Shown here one piece after another: positions 55,764-64,000 of a DNA stretch of 64,000 nucleotides (position 1 is the first letter of the stretch; every line of letters begins with the position of its first letter). The DNA lies in NCBI GenBank assembly GCA_964561545.1, contig CAZLQF010000001.1:1-64000 (forward strand). The letters are read 5' to 3'. Both the position numbers and the translations under genes were made by a program. Source of the stretch: CAZLQF01 sp964561545. GTDB taxonomy: Bacteria > Bacteroidota > Bacteroidia > CAILMK01 > CAYYUA01. The notes beneath the pieces are model-generated. The model did no database searches, had not been told where the DNA came from, and saw nothing but the letters and a program-made list of their open reading frames with translations.

Positions 55764-57947
55764 TTACCTAATGAATAACAATTCCCTGTATTTGGGCAAT
55801 TGCCAGGATTCATCATTGGTATTGAGCTCCAATTTGTCAACGTGATACCTTATAACGTCAAAATAAGGTTTTACATTATTGCAGTAAGCGTCTCCGATTG
55901 CTTTAGTACTTTCAAGGTTATTGGCTTTTTTCCTTTCCTGGATCATCTCGTAAACATTGCTTTTCACTTCTTTAATGTGATTGGCATTCTTTTCAATACT
56001 AATTTTCAATTCTTCCAAACCTTCCTCAATTCCACTTTCTTGCAGTGTGTTGTAATAGTCCAGCAAATCATTTTGGCTTTCAACAGCCGGGGGTATCACA
56101 TGGGATAATGCAAGTTCACCAAGAATTCGCGATTCTATTTGAATTCTTTTGGTATAATGATCCATAAGAATCTCGTAACGCGCTTCAAGTTCTCTTTCAG
56201 AAAGGACTTTGGTATCTTTAAAAAGTTTTTTTGTTTTATCAGAAATATAAGCACCCAATGCCTCCGGGGTACTTTTGATATTGGGCAATCCGCGTTTTTC
56301 AGCTTCTTTTACCCATTCCTCGCTGTAGTTGTTACCTTCAAAAAGGACATTTTTGGAGTCCTTTAAATAGCTTTTAAGCATCTTTACAATGGCAACATCT
56401 TGTTCTTCTCCATTGTTGATCATCCCATCCACTTCCTGCCGGAATTCCATAAGTTGATGAGCTACCATCGCATTCAAAGCTATCATAGGAGATGCTGTGT
56501 TTGTTGAAGAACCACATGCCCTTAATTCAAATTTATTACCTGTAAAAGCAAATGGAGAGGTTCGGTTTCGGTCGGTATTGTCCAGTAAAAGCTCCGGTAT
56601 TTTTGGTATATCCACTTTCAGTTCGGAAGCGAGGTCTCCTTCTTGCACCAATTTATCGTTATGTTCAAGTTCTTCAAGTACTTTGGTCAACTGAGAACCT
56701 ATGAATATGGATATTATGGCCGGCGGTGCTTCATTGGCCCCTAACCTGTGATCATTCCCTGCATTGGCGATGCTTGCCCTTAAAAGCGCTGCATGTTCAT
56801 GTACAGCCTTGATTACGTTAACAAAAAACGTTAAAAATTGTAAGTTTTCTGTGGAGGTTTTTCCAGGAGATAACAAATTGCCACCCGAATCAGAAGCAAT
56901 GGACCAATTGCAGTGTTTACCGGATCCATTAATTTCTGCAAATGGTTTTTCATGTAGAATGGCCCTGAAATGATGCCTTTTAGCAATTTTATCGATTATA
57001 TCCATCATAAGCTGGTTATGATCAACGGCTAAATTGACCTCTTCAAACAATGGAGCACATTCAAATTGGCTGGGTGCAACTTCATTATGCCTTGTCTTTA
57101 ATGGGATTCCAAGCTTCATTGATTCCATTTCCAAATCCACCATAAAGGCATGAACCCTTTCAGAAATTGACCCGAAGTAATGGTCGTCCATTTGTTGCCC
57201 CTTGGCTGGTGGCACTCCAAACAATGTCCGGTTACTCATAACAAGATCGGGGCGTGCGTTGTAAAGTGCTGAGTCCACCAAAAAATATTCTTGCTCCATA
57301 CCGAGTGTAGAATAAGCGCTGGATGCGTTTTTATCAAAATACTGGCAGATCTTAAGTGCTTCATTTTCCAGGCTGTGGCATGCTTTCAATAGTGGTGCTT
57401 TGTAATCAAGCGCTTCTCCTGTATAAGAGATAAAAACAGTTGGTATACAAAGCGTAAGCCCAGAAGGGGTTTTAATTAAAAATGCCGGAGAGCTTGGATC
57501 CCAAGCTGTGTAGCCCCTTGCCTCAAAAGTATTCCTTAAGCCACCGCTTGGGAAGCTCGAGGCATCGGGCTCTTGTTGGATCAGCGCCTTTCCGGTAAAC
57601 TTTTCAAAAGTATCCTCCTCTGAAATGTGAAAAAATGCATCATGTTTTTCAGCGGTCAATCCCGTCAAAGGCTGAAACCAATGGGTATAATGGGTAGCAC
57701 CATGGTCTATGGCCCAATTTTTCATACCGGCTGCCACCTGATCAGCAGTGTGGTGATCAATTTTTGCGCCTTCATGGATGGCATCCATTACACTCTGAAA
57801 AGCCTTACCCGGCAAATACTTCTGCATCCTTTTTTTGTTAAATACATATTGGCCAAATATTTCAGAATTCTTTTCGGGATCATTGTCTAATTTTGGAATA
57901 CCTCTTTTTTGAACCTCTTGTAAAGCTTGAAATCTGATGTTACTCAT
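55764..57947 (-). CDS. glnN: Glutamine synthetase type III
   Basis: Forms glutamine from glutamate and ammonium with ATP. At 727 residues it is the long GSIII form typical of Bacteroidota and cyanobacteria. Key regions are HWFQPLTG near the N-terminus, LGMEQEYFLVD (metal-binding Glu), KTRHNEVAPSQFE, NGSGKHCNWSIA (nucleotide and glutamate binding) and GNDHRLGANEAPPAIIS. The long C-terminal helical region (from about 560) is specific to type III. No PII or amt gene is adjacent. The upstream gene ffh is divergent. Confidence 0.96.
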   Translation of the reverse strand: MSNIRFQALQEVQKRGIPKLDNDPEKNSEIFGQYVFNKKRMQKYLPGKAFQSVMDAIHEGAKIDHHTADQVAAGMKNWAIDHGATHYTHWFQPLTGLTAEKHDAFFHISEEDTFEKFTGKALIQQEPDASSFPSGGLRNTFEARGYTAWDPSSPAFLIKTPSGLTLCIPTVFISYTGEALDYKAPLLKACHSLENEALKICQYFDKNASSAYSTLGMEQEYFLVDSALYNARPDLVMSNRTLFGVPPAKGQQMDDHYFGSISERVHAFMVDLEMESMKLGIPLKTRHNEVAPSQFECAPLFEEVNLAVDHNQLMMDIIDKIAKRHHFRAILHEKPFAEINGSGKHCNWSIASDSGGNLLSPGKTSTENLQFLTFFVNVIKAVHEHAALLRASIANAGNDHRLGANEAPPAIISIFIGSQLTKVLEELEHNDKLVQEGDLASELKVDIPKIPELLLDNTDRNRTSPFAFTGNKFELRACGSSTNTASPMIALNAMVAHQLMEFRQEVDGMINNGEEQDVAIVKMLKSYLKDSKNVLFEGNNYSEEWVKEAEKRGLPNIKSTPEALGAYISDKTKKLFKDTKVLSERELEARYEILMDHYTKRIQIESRILGELALSHVIPPAVESQNDLLDYYNTLQESGIEEGLEELKISIEKNANHIKEVKSNVYEMIQERKKANNLESTKAIGDAYCNNVKPYFDVIRYHVDKLELNTNDESWQLPKYRELLFIR

Positions 57948-58109
57948 TTTTTTGGCCTTTTTATTTCAACAATAATTAAAGGGCTAAAATAAAACACAGG
58001 TCGCATTTATTAATTCGTCAATGTTAACAATTTTTCAAGATAGGGATCAAAAAACGGCAACGTTTTTATGGCCAACCACCTAAAAGCATTTTTCAAGAAG
58101 GTCATCATC

Positions 58110-58138
58110 TTTACAGTACCATTAAATTGTTAACTTTG
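58110..58138 (+). promoter_or_regulatory. Putative promoter of ffh
   Basis: TAACTTTG at 58131-58138 is an exact -7 box, with TTTA at 58110-58113 about 17 bases upstream. Transcription would begin near 58145, which rules out starts before that and supports the ffh ATG at 58166. Confidence 0.55.
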
Positions 58139-58165
58139 CAGTTTCAAAAGAAACCTTACCAATTT

Positions 58166-59494
58166 ATGTTTGACAGACTAACGGACCGGTTAGAAGGTGC
58201 CTTTCAAAAACTAAAGGGCCAAGGAAAAATAACGGAAGTTAACATTGCTGAAACGCTCAAGGAAGTCCGCAGGGCTTTAGTGGATGCCGATGTCAATTAT
58301 AAAATCGCCAAAGAGTTCACCCAAGAGGTTAAGGAAAAAGCGCTTGGTCAAGGCGTTATCAAATCCGTAACGCCAGGCCAAATGTTGGTCAAGATCGTGC
58401 AGGACGAATTAACCAATCTAATGGGTGGGGAAAAATCTGACCTTGAGCTAAGTGGCAATCCCCCTGTTATTCTGATGGCAGGGCTTCAGGGATCGGGTAA
58501 AACAACCTTTTCCGGTAAACTTGCCAATTTTCTCAAAAAAAACAAATCAAAAAAACCGCTTTTGGTGGCAGGTGATGTTTACCGCCCTGCAGCCATTGAT
58601 CAGTTAAAAACCCTTGGGGAGCAAACAGGAATTAAAGTTTATACAGAAGATGGCAGCCAAAATCCGGTTGAGATAGCCGAGAATGCTGTTCAGTACGCCA
58701 GGCATAACGGCTTTGATGCTGTAATCATTGATACGGCTGGTCGCTTATCCATTGATCAGGAAATGATGGATGAGATCTCCAACATTAAAGATAAGACCAA
58801 TCCAACTGAAACGCTATTTGTAGTGGATGCCATGACCGGGCAGGACGCGGTGAATACCGCTAAAGCTTTTAATGACCGGTTGGATTATGAGGGCGTGGTC
58901 CTTACCAAAATGGATGGCGATACCAGAGGTGGTGCCGCCATCTCAGTAATGAAAGTGGTACAAAAACCCATTAAATTTATAGGTACCGGTGAAAAAATCG
59001 ATGCAATAGATATTTTCTACCCTGACCGGCTGGCCAACAGAATCCTGGGCATGGGTGATGTGGTTTCACTGGTTGAAAAAGCTCAAGAAAAGGTAGACCA
59101 GGATGAAGCCGAGCGGCTTCAGAAAAAATTCCGAAAAAACCAATTCGATTTTGAAGATTTTTTATCCCAGATCAAGCAGATCAAAAAGATGGGCAACATT
59201 AAAGACTTGATGGCCATGGTACCTGGAATGAATAAAATGATGAAGGATGTAGATATGGATAATGATTCCTTTAAACATGTGGAAGCCATTATCCAATCAA
59301 TGAGACCTGTTGAGAGGAAGAATCCTCAAATATTGGATGCCAACAGAAAAAGAAGGATTGCAGGAGGTAGTGGAACTTCTGTGCAAGAGGTTAATCAATT
59401 AATTAAGCAATTAGAGGAAATGCGGAAAATGATGAAAACAATGAACAAAAAAGGTAGTAAAGGTCAAATGCCCACCAAAATGCCGTTCGGATAA
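58166..59494 (+). CDS. ffh: Signal recognition particle protein Ffh
   Basis: GTPase that, with 4.5S RNA, targets nascent membrane proteins to the translocon. The ATG at 58166 (MFDRLTDRLEGAF) is the family start; an upstream in-frame ATG would overlap the promoter. In this numbering the N domain covers about 1-90, and G1 is GLQGSGKTT at 106-114. DTAGR and the TKMDGDTRGGAA motif follow. The C-terminal M domain is Met-rich (MGNIKDLMAMVPGMNKMMKD and EEMRKMMKTM). 442 residues, normal. First gene of ffh-rpsP-rimM. Confidence 0.96.
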   Translation: MFDRLTDRLEGAFQKLKGQGKITEVNIAETLKEVRRALVDADVNYKIAKEFTQEVKEKALGQGVIKSVTPGQMLVKIVQDELTNLMGGEKSDLELSGNPPVILMAGLQGSGKTTFSGKLANFLKKNKSKKPLLVAGDVYRPAAIDQLKTLGEQTGIKVYTEDGSQNPVEIAENAVQYARHNGFDAVIIDTAGRLSIDQEMMDEISNIKDKTNPTETLFVVDAMTGQDAVNTAKAFNDRLDYEGVVLTKMDGDTRGGAAISVMKVVQKPIKFIGTGEKIDAIDIFYPDRLANRILGMGDVVSLVEKAQEKVDQDEAERLQKKFRKNQFDFEDFLSQIKQIKKMGNIKDLMAMVPGMNKMMKDVDMDNDSFKHVEAIIQSMRPVERKNPQILDANRKRRIAGGSGTSVQEVNQLIKQLEEMRKMMKTMNKKGSKGQMPTKMPFG

Positions 59495-59511
59495 TTTTCA
59501 TCATAACTTAC

Positions 59512-59541
59512 TTGGGAATTAAAAAGAATTTAAGAAATTTG
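59512..59541 (+). promoter_or_regulatory. Putative promoter of rpsP-rimM
   Basis: TTG at 59512-59514 and GAAATTTG at 59534-59541 (one base off TAnnTTTG) are separated by 19 bases and lie 32 bases before rpsP. An internal promoter would let rpsP be expressed apart from ffh. Confidence 0.4.
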
Positions 59542-59573
59542 CACTCGCTTAAAAACTCAATATCAAGTTACAT

Positions 59574-60266
59574 ATGCCAGTAAGGTTAAGACTACAAAGA
59601 CGCGGAAGAAAAAAATACCCCACCTACAGGATTATAGCAAGTGAAGCAAAAAAGCCAAGAGATGGCCGTTTTATTGACATGTTGGGTTATTACAACCCCC
59701 ATACTAACCCGGCTACCATCCAGCTTGACAATGAGAAAGCATTGGAATGGCTTCAAAATGGTGCTCAAGCTTCGCCAACCGTCAACAGAATCCTTTCCTA
59801 CAAAGGGGTAAAATACAGAAAACACCTTCTGAGGGGCGTTAAAATGGGTGTTCTTAGCCAAGAAGAAGCTGATGATAAATACGTTAAGTGGCTTGAGGAA
59901 AAAGCGAAAGAAGTAGAGGAAAAAGTCCAAAAACTCAAAGAAAAAGCAGACGAACAAGCAAAAGCTCAGTTAGAAGCTGAAGCAGAAGCTAATAAAAAGA
60001 AAGCAGAAGCAATCCAAGCTAAAAAAGGCGAAGATGAAGCTGAAGGTGATCAAAATGGAGAAGAGAGCCAATCACCGCAAGCAAGTGATAATGAGACAAC
60101 TAACGAATCTGAAGGTGGTGATGAAGCCAAACAGGATCAAACAGAAGCCTCTGAAGCTCCTGAAACCTCTGAATCTGGTGCTGAGGAAAATGCCAATACC
60201 TCCGGAGAAGCAGAAGCCCCTTCAGCTGATGAAAGCAGTGAAGAAAGGGAGGAAAACAACACCTAA
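59574..60266 (+). CDS. rpsP: 30S ribosomal protein S16 with long acidic C-terminal extension
   Basis: The first 80 or so residues are a normal S16 (MPVRLRLQRRGRKKYPTYR, DGRFIDMLGYYNP, DNEKALEWLQNGAQASPTV). It then continues to 230 residues, where most bacteria stop at about 80-90. Residues about 105-150 form a predicted charged coiled coil (EEKAKEVEEKVQKLKEKADE); the last 80 are disordered and extremely acidic (Glu, Ser, Asn, Ala). Bacteroidota S16 proteins often have extensions, but this one looks long. The rimM start is 27 bases after the stop, as expected for a ribosome-maturation pair. Confidence 0.95.
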   Translation: MPVRLRLQRRGRKKYPTYRIIASEAKKPRDGRFIDMLGYYNPHTNPATIQLDNEKALEWLQNGAQASPTVNRILSYKGVKYRKHLLRGVKMGVLSQEEADDKYVKWLEEKAKEVEEKVQKLKEKADEQAKAQLEAEAEANKKKAEAIQAKKGEDEAEGDQNGEESQSPQASDNETTNESEGGDEAKQDQTEASEAPETSESGAEENANTSGEAEAPSADESSEEREENNT

Positions 60267-60293
60267 ATTCTGGCCAATTGGGCTTGAGGTCTA

Positions 60294-60821
60294 ATGTCCA
60301 ATCAACACCTTCCCAACCGATATTTTTACATTGGGAAAATTTTAAAATCCCATGGTTATCAAGGCCAATTAAAAATATACTTACTTGAAGAACTTGGGGA
60401 ATTAAAACAAGGGGACTGGTTGATGATCGCCTTTCAAAAAAAGCCAGTCCCTTTTTTTATGGAATCCATTGAGTATTTGGCCGATGACCTGGCCATTGTT
60501 AAACTCAAAGACGTGGAGAACAAAGAAGCAGCCCAATCATTTGTGCAGCACGATTTGTACCTACCAGATTCAAAAATTTCGAAAGAACTCCAGCAAGCTT
60601 TAATAATTTATCAACTTAAAGGATTTGAGCTTTTGGATCAAAGTGAGCAGCAGGTAGGGAAAATTCAAGAAATCCAAGAAAGTGCTGGTCAATACTTATT
60701 ATCAGTAAGTTATAAAGATGAGGATGTTTTAATTCCTTATCATAACGATTTGGTCCATTACATTGATCAAGAAAGCAAAGTAATTGCAATGGAAATTGCA
60801 GAAGGCCTATTACCAAGCTAA
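60294..60821 (+). CDS. rimM: Ribosome maturation factor RimM
   Basis: Assists assembly of the 30S head, binding S19; 175 residues. The N-terminal barrel opens with YFYIGKILKSHGYQGQLKI, the family signature, and ends near LKDVENKEAAQSFVQHDLYLP. A PRC-barrel follows with YQLKGFELLDQSEQQVGKIQEI and VLIPYHNDLVHYIDQESKVIAMEIAEGLL (its AEGLL end is diagnostic). Directly downstream of rpsP. Confidence 0.94.
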   Translation: MSNQHLPNRYFYIGKILKSHGYQGQLKIYLLEELGELKQGDWLMIAFQKKPVPFFMESIEYLADDLAIVKLKDVENKEAAQSFVQHDLYLPDSKISKELQQALIIYQLKGFELLDQSEQQVGKIQEIQESAGQYLLSVSYKDEDVLIPYHNDLVHYIDQESKVIAMEIAEGLLPS

Positions 60822-60914
60822 TAAAAGGGATTTATTGTTTATTAGGCCAAATAAAAATTTTTAAACCAACTATTACCGAGTAAGCTTTTTAATTCATTTT
60901 TCATTGGATCACAC

Positions 60915-61694
60915 TTACTCGGAAAGTTCCTTTTTAGCTTCATGCCAGTAACTCTCTAATTCTCCAATAGTCATGGATTTTAGATCCCTGCCTTCCTTTT
61001 TTACTTGATCCTGAATGTAATTAAACCGTTTTGAGAATTTAATATTTGTTTTTTCCAAGGCATTTTCAGGATTAATATCCAGGAAGCGTGCATAATTAAT
61101 AATCGAGAACAGCAAATCCCCAAACTCAGCCTCTAACCTTTCGGGGTGATCTTCTTTACCTGCAAATTCTTTAAACTCACCCAATTCTTCTTCTACTTTT
61201 TCCCATACCTGAGATTGATCATTCCAATCAAACCCAACTCCGCTTGCTTTTTCCTGAAGCCTAAAACCTTTAATCAAGGAAGGAAGAGATTCAGGAATGC
61301 CATCAAGGGCACCTTTATCTTTTTTTTCATCCAATTTAAGCTGCTCCCAATTGTTTTTAACCTCAGCCTCACTATTGGCCTCTACATCTCCATAAATATG
61401 GGGATGCCTTTTTACCAATTTATCTACAATTGCATTGCATACATCTGCTATGTCAAAATTTCCATCTTCCCTTCCGATTCTGGAATAAAAAACAACATGC
61501 AACATCAAATCCCCTAATTCCTCTTTAATCTGGCCGGGATCTTTTTCCAGGATGGCATCCGCAAGCTCATAAGTTTCTTCGATGGTATTGGGCCGTAAAG
61601 ATTCCATGGTTTGCTTACGGTCCCAAGGGCATTGCTCCCGCAAATCTTCCATTGTATCGAGCAATCTTTGAAATGCTTTGAGCTTAGCATCCAT
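60915..61694 (-). CDS. mazG: Nucleoside triphosphate pyrophosphohydrolase MazG
   Basis: Hydrolyses abnormal or excess NTPs to NMP and pyrophosphate. 259 residues with two MazG domains. The first has LREQCPWDRKQTMESLRPNTIEETYELADAI and EELGDLMLHVVFYSRIG, with Glu/Asp residues for Mg2+; the second has EEELGEFKEF and EFGDLLFSIINYARF. Between them lies FDWNDQSQVWEKV. Normal length for the bacterial two-domain form. Convergent with rimM. Confidence 0.95.
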   Translation of the reverse strand: MDAKLKAFQRLLDTMEDLREQCPWDRKQTMESLRPNTIEETYELADAILEKDPGQIKEELGDLMLHVVFYSRIGREDGNFDIADVCNAIVDKLVKRHPHIYGDVEANSEAEVKNNWEQLKLDEKKDKGALDGIPESLPSLIKGFRLQEKASGVGFDWNDQSQVWEKVEEELGEFKEFAGKEDHPERLEAEFGDLLFSIINYARFLDINPENALEKTNIKFSKRFNYIQDQVKKEGRDLKSMTIGELESYWHEAKKELSE

Positions 61695-62129
61695 AATTCT
61701 TTTCTTTTAGCTATTTCAATTCTTTTTTCAAACGCAAAGTTCATTAAAATTTGAATGCACCCAAGAAACAGCTATCTGCTTACCTTTTGCATTTAAAAAG
61801 AGCAATCAATTTAAATAAATGGGCTTTCATCACTCACTTTTTATAGAATCATTGGCAATAAGTTTGTTTTGAAAAGCTTTTAAAAATTATTAAAAAACGT
61901 GGAGCTTATTGATGGAGGGGATTTGGGAATAGTAGTTGTATTACCTACCCATTGATGTTTACAATTTATGAACCAAGCCATTTAAATAAATAAGTATTTG
62001 GCGATCTCTTTAATTAAGATCCAGTTCCCTAAAAACTTGGGCAATTAGTTGATGATTGGTTTTAAGCAAAAAAATATTTTAACAAGCCACCAAACCTTGG
62101 TTAGGACAAGTGATTTAATTGTTGGTTAA
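61695..62129. other. Intergenic stretch between mazG and gdh
   Basis: 435 AT-rich bases with no gene, promoter or terminator that I can support. Confidence 0.5.
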
Positions 62130-63548
62130 TTAGGGGAATACGCCTAAGGATTGGTAACTACTAACAACTTTGTTAATACCACTGATGAAAGATGCAACCC
62201 TTAGATCGGGAATATCGGAATTGCTTCTTTTGATCTCCATTATTTCATTGAACGCATAAACCATGGTGTCCTCAAGCCCTGATCGGACCAAATCAATTTC
62301 TTCACCACCATGAATTAATACCTCCCTTTGGGCTTGGTTAATTTTTTGGCCGGTTGTTTGTTCGATCACTTCTACCAAACGTTTATTGGTGCCTTCCTCC
62401 ATTCGCTTACCCATCCTCCCAAATCTTACATGTGAAAGGTTTTTAAGCCATTCAAAATAAGACACGGTTACACCGCCCGCATTCAAATAAAGATCTGGTA
62501 TGATCATGATATTTTTATTGTAAAGAATGTCTTCAGCCTCTTTGGAGACTGGACCATTGGCTGCTTCAGCTATTATATTGGCTTTTACCCGTGGTGCATT
62601 AGCTGCAATAATTTGATTTTCGAGTGCTGCGGGAACCAATATATCACAGTCCAGCTCGAGTGCTTCTTGACTATGATCCATATTCTTAGCTTCAGGATAA
62701 TGTTCAATGGACCCATTTTGCTTCCTGTGTTGATCAAGCTTTGCTATATCAATTCCTTGTTCATTGTATATAGCGCCCTCTCTTTCAGCAATACAAATGA
62801 TTTTAGCACCTGCATCTTCACAAAATTTAGCTGTGTGGTAACCAACATTACCAAATCCTTGTATTACGATTTTTTTTCCTTCCATTCCTGTTTCAAGCCC
62901 TATGCTTTTCATTTGATCTTCATAAGATACTGCTTCACGAATACCATAAAAAACACCTAAGCCGGTTGCCTCAATTCTACCACGAATACCTCCCTGCCCA
63001 ACTGGTTTACCGGTTGTACAAGCTAGCACATTGGTTTCATCGTAATTAAAAGCCATATAGGTATCCACAATCCAAGCCATGGTTTGAGTATCCGTTCCAT
63101 AATCAGGCGCCGGGACATCAATACCCGGGCCAATCATGTTTTTCTTGATAAGCTCTGTAGTATACCTCCTGGTTACACTTTCTAACTGTTTACTGGTATA
63201 GTTTTTAGGATTAATGCGTACACCACCTTTGGCTCCTCCAAAAGGTACATCAACAATAGCACACTTAAAACTCATAAGCGTTGCCAATGCTTTCACCTCA
63301 TCTTCATCTACATCACCGGAAAACCGAAGTCCTCCCTTCGTTGGTATTTTATGTTGGCTGTGCTGAACCCTGATCCCTTCAAAAACCTCAATCCGCTCAT
63401 CTACTTTAATAGGGAAGCGAACTTTGTATATGCTGTTGCAGGCTTGAATCACATTTAACAATCCTGGATCGTGATCGGTGTATGAAGCGGCTTTTTCGTA
63501 ATAACTTAAAACATCATTAAGAAATTGCGAACCTTTTTCTCTTGCCAT
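62130..63548 (-). CDS. Glutamate dehydrogenase (Glu/Leu/Phe/Val dehydrogenase family)
   Basis: Catalyses reversible deamination of glutamate to 2-oxoglutarate. The 472-residue protein has PTKGGLRFSGDVDEDEVKALA, with the substrate-binding lysines in the first part and in LMSFKCAIVDVPFGGAKGG (catalytic Lys in GGAKGG). VPAPDYGTD has the catalytic Asp and VIQGFGNVGYHTAKF is the NAD(P) Rossmann motif. Overall it is closest to glutamate dehydrogenases of the NAD-type hexameric group. Leucine or phenylalanine dehydrogenase is less likely because those are shorter. Divergent from the membrane glycosyltransferase. Confidence 0.92.
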   Translation of the reverse strand: MAREKGSQFLNDVLSYYEKAASYTDHDPGLLNVIQACNSIYKVRFPIKVDERIEVFEGIRVQHSQHKIPTKGGLRFSGDVDEDEVKALATLMSFKCAIVDVPFGGAKGGVRINPKNYTSKQLESVTRRYTTELIKKNMIGPGIDVPAPDYGTDTQTMAWIVDTYMAFNYDETNVLACTTGKPVGQGGIRGRIEATGLGVFYGIREAVSYEDQMKSIGLETGMEGKKIVIQGFGNVGYHTAKFCEDAGAKIICIAEREGAIYNEQGIDIAKLDQHRKQNGSIEHYPEAKNMDHSQEALELDCDILVPAALENQIIAANAPRVKANIIAEAANGPVSKEAEDILYNKNIMIIPDLYLNAGGVTVSYFEWLKNLSHVRFGRMGKRMEEGTNKRLVEVIEQTTGQKINQAQREVLIHGGEEIDLVRSGLEDTMVYAFNEIMEIKRSNSDIPDLRVASFISGINKVVSSYQSLGVFP

Positions 63549-63705
63549 TAAGCTGTTTTATTTATTTTAGGACTTTTAATCAAGCTTTTATGTCGAGTAA
63601 AAGTTATAGTTATATTGCAAATATCCTGAAATGTTTAATTAATTTTCATCAAATTGTAAGACTTTTTAACATCCTTTAAAAGATGCTTAGATCCCAGGTT
63701 TTGGC

Positions 63706-64000
63706 ATGAAGCTGATAAAAGCGATCACATATCGAGTTGACCACTTGATCAATAAACTTACCTTCAACCCAAAACTAACCCTGTTTGGCTTATTGTTCTG
63801 CTTATCAATCGGGATTATCTTAAACAGCTATTTACATCCTAACGGTTATTTAACCCCTGACTCTAATAATTACCTAAGATTGGCCAAAAGCATTGCGCAA
63901 GGTAATGGGCTTCACGTGCTAACGCCTGATTTTGAAAGTAGTGACCAACCCAAATTTTTTGCAACTTGGCCGATAGGATATCCCACTTTAGTAGCCATTT
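63706..64000 (+). CDS. GT-C type membrane glycosyltransferase, N-terminal part only
   Basis: An open frame from ATG 63706 runs off the right edge (98 codons seen). The product starts with a basic cytoplasmic stretch, a membrane helix (LTLFGLLFCLSIGIILNSYL), and then the first periplasmic loop TPDSNNYLRLAKSIAQGNG with its acidic residue, followed by TWPIGYPTLVAI. This pattern (Asp-Ser..Tyr..Leu/Ala..Gly-Gly or Gly-Asn-Gly, then Pro-x-x-P/YP) is that of ArnT/PMT-like or related polyprenyl-phosphate-dependent GT-C enzymes. Family assignment is tentative because most of the protein is missing. Confidence 0.65.
   Translation, partial: MKLIKAITYRVDHLINKLTFNPKLTLFGLLFCLSIGIILNSYLHPNGYLTPDSNNYLRLAKSIAQGNGLHVLTPDFESSDQPKFFATWPIGYPTLVAI

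Noticed and set aside
55691..55840. Upstream extension of the PorE-like gene by 50 codons
   Set aside because: It would hide the lipoprotein signal peptide and overlap the 3' end of glnN.
1..64000. tRNA, rRNA and intact insertion sequences
   Set aside because: No tRNA-like cloverleaf with a TTCGA arm, rRNA segment or intact transposase was found on inspection; a tRNAscan run would be more sensitive.

Overview
The window looks like chromosomal DNA of a Bacteroidota bacterium, probably Cytophagales-like (the order is a guess). Evidence: a type III glutamine synthetase, a PorE-like TPR/propeller/OmpA lipoprotein, a DUF5916 outer-membrane protein, many small lipoproteins, a long acidic tail on ribosomal protein S16, and several upstream motifs resembling the Bacteroidota -7 box TAnnTTTG. 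No rRNA, tRNA, CRISPR array, prophage or intact insertion sequence was seen.

Layout. 1-6.1 kb: a truncated secreted protein, a family 2 glycosyltransferase, ispH, waaA and an outer-membrane beta-barrel candidate. 6.2-10.8 kb: a nucleotide-sugar cassette (WbpE-like aminotransferase, UDP-glucose dehydrogenase, UDP-glucuronate decarboxylase, UDP-glucose 4-epimerase), followed by a sulfotransferase-like gene. 12-14.7 kb: a lipoprotein, a LamG-domain protein and about 1 kb of structured, gene-poor DNA holding a strong hairpin and a MITE-like element. 14.8-21 kb: a marR - adaptor - RND pump - tolC efflux operon. 21.4-24.4 kb: hisS followed by hutH. 24.7-25.1 kb: a decayed toxin-antitoxin pair. 25.4-40.2 kb: the complete respiratory complex I operon nuoA-B-CD-E-F-G-H-I-J-K-L-M-N on the minus strand. 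40.5-49.4 kb: accessory genes of unknown or general function, with a duplicated stem-loop element at 43.2-43.4 kb and a broken lipoprotein gene at 49.15 kb. 49.6-58 kb: ligA, a run of small lipoproteins including three tandem TRL-like paralogues, the PorE-like protein and glnN. 58-64 kb: ffh, rpsP and rimM on the plus strand, mazG and glutamate dehydrogenase on the minus strand, and the start of a GT-C type membrane glycosyltransferase.

How it fits together. Most genes are core metabolism and envelope biogenesis. The sugar cassette should convert UDP-glucose to UDP-glucuronate, UDP-xylose and UDP-galactose, and make an amino sugar, for surface polysaccharide. waaA supplies Kdo for lipid A. 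The nuo operon encodes all 14 canonical subunits, with C and D fused. glnN and gdh are the two ammonium-assimilation enzymes.

I did not find a clear new multi-gene system. The least explained signals are the duplicated hairpin/U-tract element (43220-43410), the tandem TRL-like lipoproteins (52282-53203), the structured region 13.8-14.7 kb, and two orphan genes at 40521-43141.
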